Shown: positions 10,763-20,559 of the stretch, one piece after another | Position numbering within the stretch: the first letter of the stretch is position 1 | Layout of the letters: each line of letters begins with the position of its first letter | Source of the DNA: Burkholderiales bacterium | GTDB taxonomy: Bacteria; Pseudomonadota; Gammaproteobacteria; Burkholderiales; Burkholderiaceae_B | Reading direction: 5' to 3' | NCBI GenBank assembly: GCA_021299735.1 | Contig: JAJTEM010000007.1 | Location: 1 to 64,000 of the forward strand | Length of the DNA: 64,000 bases | Translations under genes and position numbers: made by a program | Notes under the pieces: generated by a model | Database searches by the model: none | Seen by the model: only the letters and a program-made list of their open reading frames with translations | Told to the model about the DNA's origin: nothing

Positions 10763-11404
10763 TTAAATGGTGTTAGCAAGCCAAGGTTGATTGGCAAGGC
10801 GATTTTTCTCGAAAGCGACAATTTCGTCGCGATGCTGCAAAGTCAGGCCAATGTCATCAAAACCGTTCATCAAGCAATACTTGCGGAAAGCATCAACGTT
10901 GAAGCCATAACTTTTTCCAGCAATGCTCACGTTTTGATTCTCAAGGCTTACGGTGATTTCAATTCCAGGTTTGGCATTGATTGCTTCAAAAATTTCTTTA
11001 AGCTCTTCCTCTTTTAAAACAATGGGTAAGAATCCATTCTTAAAGCAATTGTTGAAGAAAATATCTGCAAAACTGCTTGAAATTACAGCCTTGAAACCAT
11101 ACTGCTGAAGCGCCCAAGGTGCATGCTCACGCGAAGAACCGCAACCAAAATTGGGACCTGCCACCAGTACAGTGCCGCCTTTGAATTCTGGCTTGTTCAA
11201 TTCGAAATCAGGATTCAGGGGGCGCTTGGTGCAATCCATGCCCGGCTCGCCTTCGTCCAGGTAACGCCAACCATCAAACAGGTGCTCACCAAAACCGGTG
11301 CGCTTGATGCTTTTCAAAAACTGCTTGGGGATGATGGCGTCGGTGTCCACATTGGCGCGGTTCAACGCAACGGCAATACCAGTGTGGGTTACAAATTTGT
11401 CCAT
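10763..11404 (-). CDS. leuD: 3-isopropylmalate dehydratase small subunit
   Basis: Small (swivel-domain) subunit of isopropylmalate isomerase, partner of LeuC. I use the ATG at 11404 (MDKFVTHTG), giving 213 residues; an upstream in-frame start would add 23 residues with no family similarity. The conserved substrate-contact loop [13 protein letters not shown] is near residue 83. A small lipoprotein gene separates it from leuC. Confidence 0.96.
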   Translation of the reverse strand: MDKFVTHTGIAVALNRANVDTDAIIPKQFLKSIKRTGFGEHLFDGWRYLDEGEPGMDCTKRPLNPDFELNKPEFKGGTVLVAGPNFGCGSSREHAPWALQQYGFKAVISSSFADIFFNNCFKNGFLPIVLKEEELKEIFEAINAKPGIEITVSLENQNVSIAGKSYGFNVDAFRKYCLMNGFDDIGLTLQHRDEIVAFEKNRLANQPWLANTI

Positions 11405-11493
11405 AATTAATCCGTGAGTAGTCCGGTTGATCCGGGGTTCAAACTGCGCAAGCGGGTAAACCCACGCCAGCACAGTTTGAAAATACCAATAAA

Positions 11494-11631
11494 TTACTTC
11501 TTGTTTTGATCTGCTGTGCGCTCTATCGCGGCACCGCCGGCCTTGATGTCTTTTCCCATGCCCTCGATGGTGTTGCAGGCAGACAAGGTCAAAGCTGACA
11601 AAGCGATCAGAAATGCGGAAACGATTTTCAT
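11494..11631 (-). CDS. Entericidin-like small lipoprotein
   Basis: A 45-residue product starting at ATG 11631 behind a good GGAG ribosome site. It begins [19 protein letters not shown], a lipoprotein signal with lipobox LSAC (lipidated Cys at residue 19). The mature part [19 protein letters not shown] matches the entericidin A/B family of tiny envelope lipoproteins. Its place between leuC and leuD looks like an insertion within the leucine block. Whether it acts in toxin-antidote lysis, as proposed for enterobacterial entericidins, cannot be told from the sequence. Confidence 0.85.
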   Translation of the reverse strand: MKIVSAFLIALSALTLSACNTIEGMGKDIKAGGAAIERTADQNKK

Positions 11632-11649
11632 ATCAAACACTCCTTTCTT

Positions 11650-13050
11650 TTAAAAAGTTCTGGAATCCGTGAAATGGCCTGCAATCGCCGCCGCAGCCGC
11701 CATAGCCGGGCTGACAAGGTGTGTACGGCCGCCCGCACCTTGACGTCCTTCAAAATTCCGGTTGCTGGTGGATGCGCAACGCTCGCCGCTGCCCAAACGG
11801 TCAGCATTCATGGCCAGGCACATTGAACAGCCGGGCTCTCGCCACTCGAAACCTGCTTCCAGGAAAATTTTGTCCAAACCTTCCTTTTCAGCTTGGGCCT
11901 TGACCAATCCTGAGCCAGGAACCACCAAAGCCAGCTTCACCGATTCTGCTTTTTTTCTGCCCTTCACCACCGCAGCGGCGTCGCGCAAATCTTCAATGCG
12001 TGAATTGGTGCAAGAACCAATGAACACGGTGTCCACATTGATGTCTTCTATTTTCTGCAAAGGCTTCAAGCCCATGTACTGCAAAGCACGCTCGTAACCC
12101 TGACGCTTTACAGGGTCGGCAACGCTGGCAGGATCGGGCACCACACCGTGCACATCAGTGACCATTTCTGGAGAAGTACCCCAGCTTACCTGTGGCTGAA
12201 TATCTTCAGCGCGAAGCTCAACAACTTGGTCAAAGTGGGCACCTTCATCGGAATGCAGGGTTTTCCAATAAGCAACAGCTGCATCCCACATATCGCCCCT
12301 CGGGCTGAATGGGCGGCCTTTTACGTATTCAATTGTTTTTTCATCCACGGCCACAACACCAGAACGCGCGCCGCCTTCAATGGCCATGTTGCAAAGCGTC
12401 ATGCGGCCTTCAACCGACAAGCTGCGAATGGCAGAACCGGCGAATTCAATGGCGTAGCCTGTACCACCAGCTGTGCCAATTTTGCCAATAATGGCCAGAA
12501 TGACGTCTTTGGCAGACACACCTTTACCCAACGTACCTTCCACGCGAACCAACATGTTTTTGGCTTTCTTCATCAGCAAGCACTGAGTGGCCATAACATG
12601 CTCAACTTCAGAGGTACCAATACCAAATGCCAGCGCACCAATTGCGCCATGGGTGCTGGTGTGTGAATCGCCACACACCACAGTCATGCTAGGCAAGGTT
12701 GCGCCTTGCTCAGGGCCAATCACGTGCACAATGCCTTGGCGCAAATCTTTGATATCAAAGTACGTTAAACCGTGGGCTTTCGCGTTTTTGTCGAGCGTTT
12801 CAACCTGCAAACGCGAAGTGGGGTCAGCAATGCCTTTCGAGCGGTCGGTGGTGGGCACATTGTGGTCCACCACAGCCAGGTTGGCACTGTTGCGCCACAA
12901 GTCTCGCCCGGCAAGCTCTAAACCTTCAAAAGCCTGGGGGCTGGTTACTTCATGCAGCAAATGACGGTCGATGTAGATCAGTGAGGTGCCATCTTCTTCA
13001 GTGCGCACCACGTGACTTTCCCAGAGTTTGTCGTAAAGAGTTTTTGCCAT
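11650..13050 (-). CDS. leuC: 3-isopropylmalate dehydratase large subunit
   Basis: Aconitase-family large subunit isomerising 2- to 3-isopropylmalate in leucine biosynthesis. The 4Fe-4S cysteines are visible in VIGSCTNSR and in [22 protein letters not shown] is also diagnostic. I choose ATG 13050 ([10 protein letters not shown], 466 residues), with AGG upstream, over a TTG two codons earlier. It heads the leuC-lipoprotein-leuD-leuB cluster. Confidence 0.97.
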   Translation of the reverse strand: MAKTLYDKLWESHVVRTEEDGTSLIYIDRHLLHEVTSPQAFEGLELAGRDLWRNSANLAVVDHNVPTTDRSKGIADPTSRLQVETLDKNAKAHGLTYFDIKDLRQGIVHVIGPEQGATLPSMTVVCGDSHTSTHGAIGALAFGIGTSEVEHVMATQCLLMKKAKNMLVRVEGTLGKGVSAKDVILAIIGKIGTAGGTGYAIEFAGSAIRSLSVEGRMTLCNMAIEGGARSGVVAVDEKTIEYVKGRPFSPRGDMWDAAVAYWKTLHSDEGAHFDQVVELRAEDIQPQVSWGTSPEMVTDVHGVVPDPASVADPVKRQGYERALQYMGLKPLQKIEDINVDTVFIGSCTNSRIEDLRDAAAVVKGRKKAESVKLALVVPGSGLVKAQAEKEGLDKIFLEAGFEWREPGCSMCLAMNADRLGSGERCASTSNRNFEGRQGAGGRTHLVSPAMAAAAAIAGHFTDSRTF

Positions 13051-13164
13051 TGTCAAGGACCTGCTTCGGGCTGGCTTGTTGAATTGACCTGTTTCGCCAA
13101 CGAACCTACCAGCAAATTGCGTGGAAAATAACCCCTGATTATGCCACAGGCAGGCTAGCGCTCA

Positions 13165-13785
13165 CTAGGAACTAGACCTAGAGTCATCATCAAACCCCGA
13201 AAACAGAAGGTCCGTTAACAGCTGATCAAGCTCGGGCACCAGCAAAGGGCTGTTGTAGTCCGGCGTTTGTCCTTTTAAACACCGTAAAACCAAAGTTTTG
13301 GTCGGCAGGGTTGACGTTTGCAAAAATACTTTTAGTTTTCTGCCTACTTCGGTAGATTTTTCATCATTTGTTAGAAATGAAATTTCTTTTTCAATTTGGC
13401 TGTCAAGTTCAGCAAGCAAATCGGGAGGAATCATTGCGCTGGGTTTTTCCAACCCATGAGAGGCGGACTCTCCGATAAAAGCACTCTCCGGTATGGGAGA
13501 CAGAAAACTGGATTCTCGAGATCGAGGGGCGGTGATATTGGAATCAAACGATGAATTCAATCCGGAATCGTTAGTTTTTTCAGCCGCGCCTGTATTGAAA
13601 AGATGGTTTGTCACATCCAAAACCATCGATGGTCCCAAGCCAGCTTTAAAAAGCGCCTGACTCAACTCAAGCTGAGTCAGAACAATCTCCTTGGGAACTG
13701 ATTCGGTTCTTTTAGGATGCAGATCTAGCTTACTTAAATGTGAATCTTGAATATTTGGAGGACATTTATTTACCGATTTTTCCAT
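13165..13785 (-). CDS. Hypothetical protein, 206 residues, no recognised domain
   Basis: An intact reading frame with a credible start: GGAG seven bases upstream of ATG 13785. The product is soluble, with no signal peptide or membrane segment. It is rich in Ser and Leu, has a polar low-complexity middle (about residues 70-110), and a more ordered, charged C-terminal half (DLLAELDSQIEKEISFL). It lies alone between the M48 protease and leuC genes and looks more AT-rich than they are. I do not recognise the family. A secreted or regulatory protein is possible, but nothing here proves it. Confidence 0.6.
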   Translation of the reverse strand: MEKSVNKCPPNIQDSHLSKLDLHPKRTESVPKEIVLTQLELSQALFKAGLGPSMVLDVTNHLFNTGAAEKTNDSGLNSSFDSNITAPRSRESSFLSPIPESAFIGESASHGLEKPSAMIPPDLLAELDSQIEKEISFLTNDEKSTEVGRKLKVFLQTSTLPTKTLVLRCLKGQTPDYNSPLLVPELDQLLTDLLFSGFDDDSRSSS

Positions 13786-13869
13786 AAGACAACTCCAAAT
13801 TCAGTTAACCAACAGCCTGGATCAACCCCAGATCGATTGGAATTTGCCACGCGGCTTTCGTACCAAGCA

Positions 13870-14703
13870 TCAACGCCTTTGGGCTTGCTCATACAATGGC
13901 TGAACCCGAGCGGAATAAACCTCGAGATCCTGTATGCGGTTTTCAGGCGAGGGGTGGGTGGACAACAATTCGGGGGGCGAGCCGCCACCCGCCCGGCTCA
14001 TCTTCTGCCAAACACTAATGGCAGCGCGTGGGTTGTAACCCGCGCGTGCGGCAAGCTCTACACCAATTCGATCAGACTCAACCTCATGAGAACGGCCATA
14101 CGGCAGCGAAATCGCCACATTGGCAGCCATTCCAGCAAGATCGGATGCACCACGAGACAAACCCAAACCCGCGGAAAGCAAATCAAGCCCCAGTGAAGTA
14201 GCCAACTGCTGGGAAATGCGCTCGCGGCTGTGCTCGCGCAAAGCGTGCGCAATTTCATGACCCATGATTGCGGCAATTTCATCATCAGTCAGGGCTAATT
14301 TTTCGATTAAAGCTGAATAAAACGCGATTTTTCCACCAGCCATGCACCAGGCATTCAACTGATCCGATTCAATCACATTGATTTCCCATTTCCACTGCGG
14401 CGCATCAGGCCGAAAGGCCACGGTTTGAGGAATCAGCCGATTGGCAATGGCGCGCACGCGGGCCACCTGCTTGGCATCGCGGTTCAATTTTCCCTCTTTC
14501 TGGGCCTTGGCAATCACATCGGCATAGCCTTTGGCCGCGGCCGCATCCACTTCAGCGGAAGAAACAAGTACGAACTGGGAACGATCAACCCCGACCGCCC
14601 CTCCCGAGGTGGTTTGGGTAGTTAAACACGCAGCCAAAACACCCGTTGAAAACGCAAGGGTCAGAGTTAATATAGTGCGTCGCTTGAGTGCGGAAAATAC
14701 CAT
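13870..14703 (-). CDS. M48-family metalloprotease, lipoprotein
   Basis: A 277-residue protein with a lipoprotein signal (VLAAC, lipidated Cys near 26) and the gluzincin zinc motif HEIAHALREH near residue 149, with the downstream Glu expected in HEVESDRIG. This matches periplasmic, outer-membrane-anchored M48 peptidases such as LoiP/YggG, which degrade misfolded envelope proteins. There is no TPR region as in BepA. The neighbouring genes give no functional clue. Confidence 0.9.
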   Translation of the reverse strand: MVFSALKRRTILTLTLAFSTGVLAACLTTQTTSGGAVGVDRSQFVLVSSAEVDAAAAKGYADVIAKAQKEGKLNRDAKQVARVRAIANRLIPQTVAFRPDAPQWKWEINVIESDQLNAWCMAGGKIAFYSALIEKLALTDDEIAAIMGHEIAHALREHSRERISQQLATSLGLDLLSAGLGLSRGASDLAGMAANVAISLPYGRSHEVESDRIGVELAARAGYNPRAAISVWQKMSRAGGGSPPELLSTHPSPENRIQDLEVYSARVQPLYEQAQRR

Positions 14704-14803
14704 TGTTGCTCACCTGTAATTTTCAGTAAAACCATTGCTTGGAAACGGTACAGAACGCTGCCAAGTTGACATCAACCATGCGCAATTGCCTGTTTAGGAC
14801 AGT

Positions 14804-15988
14804 TTATCCCGGCAAAAGTGCCGAAGATGTATGCTTGGAGGCAATCGTAAAACGCCAGCCTAAAATAAGGGCAAAAAAACCACCGGCCGACGCCATTGCG
14901 AATGCGCTGGCTGGCCCACCCAACTCCCAGGCAAAGCGCCCCACAAATGTGCCGGCTGAGCCACCCAGTCCGTAAGCAATCGTGGCGTACATCGCTTGGC
15001 CACGAACCACCAGATTGGCTGGTAAATTCTCCCTTAACCACGAAATCGTGGCTGTGTGGTGCGCCGCAAAAGTTAGCGCATGCAAACCCTGTGCAAACAA
15101 CATCACCCCACCGTATTCAGGAAAAGCGGCGGTCAGTGAAAACCGAAAAGCACAGGCCGCAAAGCTGATGCAAAGCCAAGTGTTCAACGTGAGGCGCTTG
15201 AAAAAGCGGGTTTGAAGGGCGAAAAACACCACCTCGCACATTACGCCAAATGCCCAAAGACCACCAATACTCATTTCGGCGTAGTTGAATTCGAGCAGAT
15301 AGAGCGAGAAAAATGCGTAGAAAACTCCATGCGCGAAAATCATGAAAAACGCGGCCAACCAGAAAAGCGGCATGGGCCCGGGCAGTAACAGGCGCCTAAA
15401 ACCACTGCCTGTGAACGCGATGGAATGATCGGCGATGCCTGCTGCACGCGGGGAATCGGGCGTGAACTTTAATGCTGCAACAAAACCCAGCAGCAACATG
15501 GCACAAGCCCAAAACGGATATGACCCAAAACCGAAGCGATCTGCCACCGCCCCAAAAACCAGCACCGCCAACACAAACCCCAGCGAACCATACAGGCGAA
15601 CCTGGCCATACTTGCCCGTGCAACCGGCGCAACGTTCCATGGCATAAGAGTCGGACGTGGGTACCAAACCTGAAATACTCAAGTTCAGGAGCAGCACGAG
15701 AACAATAAGGTGGGAAGGCGTTTGCTGAAACCAAAATGCGAGGGCTGCAAAACAAAAGCCGGCAAAGATGCCCAGCCGAATCCAGCGAACCCGGTTGCCG
15801 GTGTGGTCAGCAAGCCAGCCCCAGGCAAAGGGACCGACAATTCGCATCAACTGCATCATGCCCAAAGCCAAAGCAATCACATCCAGGCTGTGACCAATCG
15901 ATTTCAGGTAAGGCCCTAAAAACGGCGAATACAAGCCTACAAACGCAAAATACGCCGCGTAAAAAAGCGCTAACCAGCCCAGTTGCAA
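14804..15988 (-). CDS. MFS transporter, HcaT/LacY-like (MFS_1_like)
   Basis: A 394-residue polytopic protein with about 12 hydrophobic segments. The N-terminus (GLYSPFLGPYLKSIG) and the motif GWLADHTGNRVRW between helices 2 and 3 are typical of the small MFS subgroup that includes 3-phenylpropionate transporter HcaT and nucleoside/H+ symporters. The substrate cannot be assigned. It lies between aroC and the M48 gene on the same strand, about 27 bp after aroC. Confidence 0.85.
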   Translation of the reverse strand: MQLGWLALFYAAYFAFVGLYSPFLGPYLKSIGHSLDVIALALGMMQLMRIVGPFAWGWLADHTGNRVRWIRLGIFAGFCFAALAFWFQQTPSHLIVLVLLLNLSISGLVPTSDSYAMERCAGCTGKYGQVRLYGSLGFVLAVLVFGAVADRFGFGSYPFWACAMLLLGFVAALKFTPDSPRAAGIADHSIAFTGSGFRRLLLPGPMPLFWLAAFFMIFAHGVFYAFFSLYLLEFNYAEMSIGGLWAFGVMCEVVFFALQTRFFKRLTLNTWLCISFAACAFRFSLTAAFPEYGGVMLFAQGLHALTFAAHHTATISWLRENLPANLVVRGQAMYATIAYGLGGSAGTFVGRFAWELGGPASAFAMASAGGFFALILGWRFTIASKHTSSALLPG

Positions 15989-16015
15989 GTGCCTGCCCGC
16001 TTTAGGTTTGAAGAT

Positions 16016-17122
16016 TTAATAATTTGAAATGCCGGGTGGAATTTGCGGGGTGTCTACCTGCACATCGGCACACTGCGCGCGGTGAACCAGCAGGTGATCC
16101 ATAATTACCAATGCCAGCATGGCTTCGGCAATTGGTGTGGCACGAATGCCCACGCAGGGGTCGTGGCGGCCATAAGTTTCAACGTCAATCGAATTGCCCG
16201 CCTTGTCGATCGACTTTCTGGGCAAACGAATGCTGGAGGTCGGCTTGATTGCCATGCGAACTTCAATATCTTGCCCAGTGGAAATACCGCCCAAAATACC
16301 GCCCGCATGGTTAGAACCAAAACCTTCGGGAGTCATTTCATCGCCATGCACCGACCCTTTCTGTGAAATACACGCAAAGCCGGCACCAATTTCCACACCC
16401 TTCACCGCGTTAATACTCATCATGGCGTGGGCAATGTCAGCGTCGAGTTTGTCGTACAAGGGTGAGCCCAAACCCACAAGCACGCCAGTCGCCTGAACAC
16501 GCAGCCCGGCACCACAGGAGTCGCCCGACTTTCTCAGGGCATCCATATAGGCCTCAAGCTCGGCAACCTTTCCATTGTTTGGCGCGAAAAACGGATTGGT
16601 GTGTACGTCATCCCAAGTAGAAAACGGAATTTCTACGTCGCCAATTTGGGTCATGCAACCTCGAATTACGATACCCAGCTTACTGTTCAGCCATTTTTTT
16701 GCGATGGCACCTGCCGCCACCATAGGCGCGGTCATGCGGGCCGAAGACCGCCCGCCACCGCGATAATCGCGAATACCGTATTTGTGCCAGTAGGTGTAAT
16801 CAGCATGGCCAGGCCTGAAAGTATCCATGATGTTGCCATAGTCTTTGCTTCGCTGGTCTTGATTGCGAATCAACAGCCCAATTGGCGCACCTGTTGTAAC
16901 GCCTTCAAACACGCCGGAGAGAATTTCAACCTGATCGGCTTCCTGGCGTTGGGTTACATGGCGTGAGGTGCCTGGCTTGCGTCGGTCCAGGTCGGATTGC
17001 AAATCTGCCTCGGTCAATGGCAAACCCGGTGGACAGCCGTCAACCACACAACCGATAGCTGGCCCATGACTTTCCCCAAAATTACTGACCACGAAAAGGC
17101 GGCCCAAGCTACTTCCGGACAT
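16016..17122 (-). CDS. aroC: Chorismate synthase
   Basis: FMN-dependent anti-1,4-elimination of phosphate from EPSP to give chorismate, last step of the shikimate pathway. The N-terminal signature [18 protein letters not shown] and the second signature [10 protein letters not shown] are both present, as is the C-terminal [11 protein letters not shown]. Length 368 is standard. It feeds the trp genes elsewhere in the window. Confidence 0.97.
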   Translation of the reverse strand: MSGSSLGRLFVVSNFGESHGPAIGCVVDGCPPGLPLTEADLQSDLDRRKPGTSRHVTQRQEADQVEILSGVFEGVTTGAPIGLLIRNQDQRSKDYGNIMDTFRPGHADYTYWHKYGIRDYRGGGRSSARMTAPMVAAGAIAKKWLNSKLGIVIRGCMTQIGDVEIPFSTWDDVHTNPFFAPNNGKVAELEAYMDALRKSGDSCGAGLRVQATGVLVGLGSPLYDKLDADIAHAMMSINAVKGVEIGAGFACISQKGSVHGDEMTPEGFGSNHAGGILGGISTGQDIEVRMAIKPTSSIRLPRKSIDKAGNSIDVETYGRHDPCVGIRATPIAEAMLALVIMDHLLVHRAQCADVQVDTPQIPPGISNY

Positions 17123-17202
17123 GCGTATTCACTCAAACAGGCAAAACATTATTTTATCGGATTATCCCGCACCGGAACGGCACGGGCGTTACAGCCGGCT
17201 TT

Positions 17203-18234
17203 CTACTGAATCAAAGTGCTGTCAAATGCATTGGACAACTGGTGACCCAGCGTGTGGCCGCTCAGGAAAGCATCCTCAACCCGGGCGCCATTCAACCAGT
17301 CGCCGCAGGCACCCAACATATGTTCTTCGCTCAAATAGCAAAGCATACCAACAGGGTTGCTGGGCAGGGAATAGAGCCAGCGGTGTGCTGTGATAGCCAA
17401 AGGCTCTTCAACAAGTTGTCCGGTGACGTTACAAAACACATCGAGCATCATTTTTGCAACTTCATCGGCAGCGTAATCCTGGTGAAGTCGGGACCAGTCG
17501 GCAGTAGCCTGCAACATCCAGCGCTCACCCATGGCCCTTCCCGGTTTGGAAGAATCGCGGCAAATCCAGCCCAATGGGCTGTCCACTACGAAAGCCCCAT
17601 CGAAATCAACCTTCACCGCCTCGCGCGGTGTAAGCATCACCGACCATGTCACGTTCGATTCAACAGCAGCAGCCAAACTAGCCAAGGGCTTGTGAACATC
17701 ATTAAACAATGGCACCACCTGCTCTGCAGGAATGGCGCTAACCAACGCATCGAAGCCAGATTCCACACGCACGGTGCCATCGGCCAAATGCAAAGTAAGC
17801 TGATAAAGCCCATCGCCGCTGCGCGCCAAACCAGCCACCCTGCACTGCAGGCGAATATCCAGCCCCTGGCCCATAAAGCGAGCCAAACTGGCCATTCCCG
17901 GCGTACCAACCCACCGTGTTGTACTGCCTGTGTGCGGAGACGAAAGCCCGTAACCCAAATTGACAACCGACCCTGCCCAAGGCGCTGCAGCGCCCGCTTT
18001 TTGGGCTTGCTCAATTAATTCAATAAATGCGGGTGCAGAAGCCTGAAAATACTGGGTGCCATGATCGAAGCCCAAGGGGGGATCAATATCACGGTCAAGC
18101 CAACGAGTGGGCATACGCCCACCCGGACCACGGCTTTTTTCAAACACGGTCACCTCATGGCCTTGCTGCACCAATTCACGCGCACAGGCCAAACCCGAAA
18201 TACCTGCTCCAACAATCGCAACTCGTTTTTTCAC
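17203..18234 (-). CDS. FAD-dependent amine-oxidase-like oxidoreductase (renalase-like)
   Basis: A 343-residue protein with the N-terminal dinucleotide motif VAIVGAGISGLACARE, followed by the second FAD contact GGRMPTRW. This is the pattern of the NAD(P)/FAD-dependent oxidoreductases related to bacterial renalase. The C-terminal segment ACGDWLNGARVEDAFLSG fits the FAD-closing motif. The substrate is unknown. Renalase proper repairs misreduced NAD(P)H isomers, but that role is not demonstrated for this subgroup. Confidence 0.85.
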   Translation of the reverse strand: MKKRVAIVGAGISGLACARELVQQGHEVTVFEKSRGPGGRMPTRWLDRDIDPPLGFDHGTQYFQASAPAFIELIEQAQKAGAAAPWAGSVVNLGYGLSSPHTGSTTRWVGTPGMASLARFMGQGLDIRLQCRVAGLARSGDGLYQLTLHLADGTVRVESGFDALVSAIPAEQVVPLFNDVHKPLASLAAAVESNVTWSVMLTPREAVKVDFDGAFVVDSPLGWICRDSSKPGRAMGERWMLQATADWSRLHQDYAADEVAKMMLDVFCNVTGQLVEEPLAITAHRWLYSLPSNPVGMLCYLSEEHMLGACGDWLNGARVEDAFLSGHTLGHQLSNAFDSTLIQ

Positions 18235-18277
18235 TTTGATACACCTGTACTGCCTGGTTTTTTGACTTATTTGCTAC

Positions 18278-18754
18278 TTAATTGCTGCTTTCTTCCATGG
18301 GCCAATCGCGAATATAACCTTTCAGCATCTTGTTCTCGAATCCTTGTTCCTCAAGCACCGCCTTGGCCACGTCGTGAAAGGAAATCACGCCACACAAAGT
18401 GTTTCCATCCATTACCGGCAAGTAACGCTGGTGGTTCTCAAGCATCAACTTACGAAGGCTGTCTACTTCCATGTCGAGCGTGGCCACAGTGGGTTCGATG
18501 TTCATGACCTCGCGCACCACAATTTCAGCAACTGGCGGCGTGGGGCCTGTGCGGTGCTCTTTCTGCCGCTTGGCAAGCACACGAATCACTTCTCGGAAAG
18601 TAACAATACCAGCGAGCTCGCCTTTGTCCATCACAACCAGTGAACCCACATCGTGGTCGGCCATGGTTACAACGCAATCAGACAAGTGAGTATCGGGGGT
18701 GACAGTAAACAGCGTGTTGCCTTTTACGCGCAGAACTTCTTTTACTTGCATCAC
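18278..18754 (-). CDS. CBS-domain pair protein
   Basis: A 158-residue cytoplasmic protein made of two CBS motifs (about residues 8-65 and 80-135), with no fused effector domain. CBS pairs bind adenine nucleotides and act as energy or ligand sensors. The start has a perfect AGGAGG ribosome site six bases upstream, suggesting strong translation. It is divergent from the Mpo1-like gene. The partner protein is unknown. Confidence 0.9.
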   Translation of the reverse strand: MMQVKEVLRVKGNTLFTVTPDTHLSDCVVTMADHDVGSLVVMDKGELAGIVTFREVIRVLAKRQKEHRTGPTPPVAEIVVREVMNIEPTVATLDMEVDSLRKLMLENHQRYLPVMDGNTLCGVISFHDVAKAVLEEQGFENKMLKGYIRDWPMEESSN

Positions 18755-18902
18755 AAACCTCCTAGAATATTTTTATGATCGTTTTATTCATCCTACCCGA
18801 AATGTAGTAGCTTTCAAGTCAAAATTTCTTGGCGAATTCAGGCCTGAAGCGGCGGTAGATATAAACTACAACGACTAAAAACAAATAAACGGAGACATGG
18901 GC

Positions 18903-19217
18903 ATGCCAAAAACAGGAAACAGATTCCAAACCTTTGCCGATTTTTACCCTTTTTACCTGGCTGAACACAACAACCTGACTTGCCGCAGACTACATTTTGT
19001 AGGCTCGACACTTGCACTGGTTTGTCTTTTTAAGCTGATTACAACCGGCCAGCCAATGTGGCTACTCTACGGCTTGCTGACAGGGTATGCATTTGCATGG
19101 GTGGGCCACTTCTTTTTTGAGAAAAACCGCCCAGCCACATTCAGATACCCGCTCTACAGCCTCATGGGTGACTGGGTAATGTACAAAGACATAATCACCC
19201 GCAAAATCCCGTTCTAA
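18903..19217 (+). CDS. Mpo1-like (DUF962) small membrane protein
   Basis: A protein of 104 residues with the DUF962 pattern: FADFYPFYLAEHNN near the start, two to three hydrophobic segments, and GHFFFEKNRPATF near residue 75. The yeast homologue Mpo1 is an Fe-dependent dioxygenase acting in long-chain base degradation; the bacterial role is not settled. Of two in-frame ATGs I prefer the second (18903), because GGAG is then at a normal 8-base distance. It converges on der with only an 8-bp gap. Confidence 0.85.
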   Translation: MPKTGNRFQTFADFYPFYLAEHNNLTCRRLHFVGSTLALVCLFKLITTGQPMWLLYGLLTGYAFAWVGHFFFEKNRPATFRYPLYSLMGDWVMYKDIITRKIPF

Positions 19218-19225
19218 TTTTCGAA

Positions 19226-20551
19226 CTAATCTTTCTTGTCGAACGGGTTCACGTTGCTTCGGAATTCAACCCGAAGCGGCGTGCCATCGAGCTTGAAGCG
19301 CTCGCGAATACGGGTTTCCAGGTAACGCTTGTAGTTGTCTGGAATAGCGTCTAGCGCGGTGCCGTGCACGATAACAATGGGCGGATTCTGCCCACCCTGG
19401 TGGGCATAACGCAATTTGGGCCTGAAAATGCCTTTGCGCGGAGGTTGTTGGTGCTCGACACATTCCTGAATCAAACGTGTCAGTTTTGGCGTGGAAAGCT
19501 TAGCGAAAGCTGCAGCATGCGCCTCATCCACTGATTTCATCATGGCCGCGATGCCAAAAGGCTTGGTTGCGGACACATAATGAAACTTCGCATAATTGAG
19601 GAAAGTTAGCTTTCGCCCTACTTCGGCCTTGATCCGTTCCTTGCGGTAATCGTCCAGGCTGTCCCATTTGTTCACAGCCAACACCAAGGAACGCCCGGCT
19701 TCAACAATAAAGCCAGCAATTGATGCATCCTGATCAGATATATCCTGCTGCGCATCCAGCATCAAGATCACCACATTGGCATCCTCGATGGCTTGCAGGG
19801 TTTTAATCACCGAAAACTTTTCAACCGACTCGAACACCTTGCCGCGCTTGCGCAAACCAGCCGTGTCAATCAAGGTGTAAGGCTTGTCATTGCGCTCAAA
19901 ATCGATGTAAATGCTGTCACGGGTGGTGCCTGGCATGTCAAACGCGATTACCCGTTCTTCGCCCAACAAGGTGTTCACCATCGTCGACTTGCCCACATTC
20001 GGCCGCCCGGCAATCGCCACCTTAATGCGCTTTCCGCCTTCTTCATCATCGGGCAATACGGGCAGCTTTTCACAAGCCATGTCCATCAACTGGCGCACAC
20101 CATCGCCATGGCTTGCCGAGATGGTTTCAGGTTCGCCCAGCCCCAACTCAAAGAAATCGGCGGCCGCCATCGAGTGCGTATAGCCCTCGGTTTTATTGAC
20201 TACCAAGATAACTTCGCGTTTGGCTTTGCGAAGTTCTGCCGCGATGACATGGTCGTGTGGAGTTACACCCTGGCGACCATCAACAAGGAACAAAACCAGA
20301 TCAGACTCAACAATTGCCTGTCGACTTTGCTTGGCCATTTCAGCATAAATACCCTCTTTCGCCACGGGCTCAAGACCGCCAGTGTCTACTACCAGATACT
20401 CTCGGGGACCAACACGACCAACACCATAATGGCGATCGCGGGTCAAGCCCGGCTGGTTAGCCACCAGGGCGTCTCTTGTTCGAGTCAAGCGATTGAACAA
20501 TGTGGACTTGCCCACGTTTGGGCGCCCAACCAGGGCAATGACAGGTTTCAT
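19226..20551 (-). CDS. der: Ribosome-associated GTPase Der (EngA)
   Basis: Essential double-GTPase involved in 50S ribosome maturation. Two G domains are visible, each with a P-loop GRPNVGKST (near residues 8 and 184), plus DTGG/DTAG switch motifs and NKTE and NKWD specificity motifs, followed by a C-terminal KH-like domain. Length 441 is typical. It is the last gene of the hisS-yfgM-bamB-der group, 8 bp after bamB. Confidence 0.97.
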   Translation of the reverse strand: MKPVIALVGRPNVGKSTLFNRLTRTRDALVANQPGLTRDRHYGVGRVGPREYLVVDTGGLEPVAKEGIYAEMAKQSRQAIVESDLVLFLVDGRQGVTPHDHVIAAELRKAKREVILVVNKTEGYTHSMAAADFFELGLGEPETISASHGDGVRQLMDMACEKLPVLPDDEEGGKRIKVAIAGRPNVGKSTMVNTLLGEERVIAFDMPGTTRDSIYIDFERNDKPYTLIDTAGLRKRGKVFESVEKFSVIKTLQAIEDANVVILMLDAQQDISDQDASIAGFIVEAGRSLVLAVNKWDSLDDYRKERIKAEVGRKLTFLNYAKFHYVSATKPFGIAAMMKSVDEAHAAAFAKLSTPKLTRLIQECVEHQQPPRKGIFRPKLRYAHQGGQNPPIVIVHGTALDAIPDNYKRYLETRIRERFKLDGTPLRVEFRSNVNPFDKKD

Positions 20552-20559
20552 GTTTTACT

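Noticed and set aside
17242-18018. A 258-codon plus-strand open frame antisense to the FAD oxidoreductase
   Set aside because: The minus-strand protein has a full FAD-binding pattern; the antisense frame has none.
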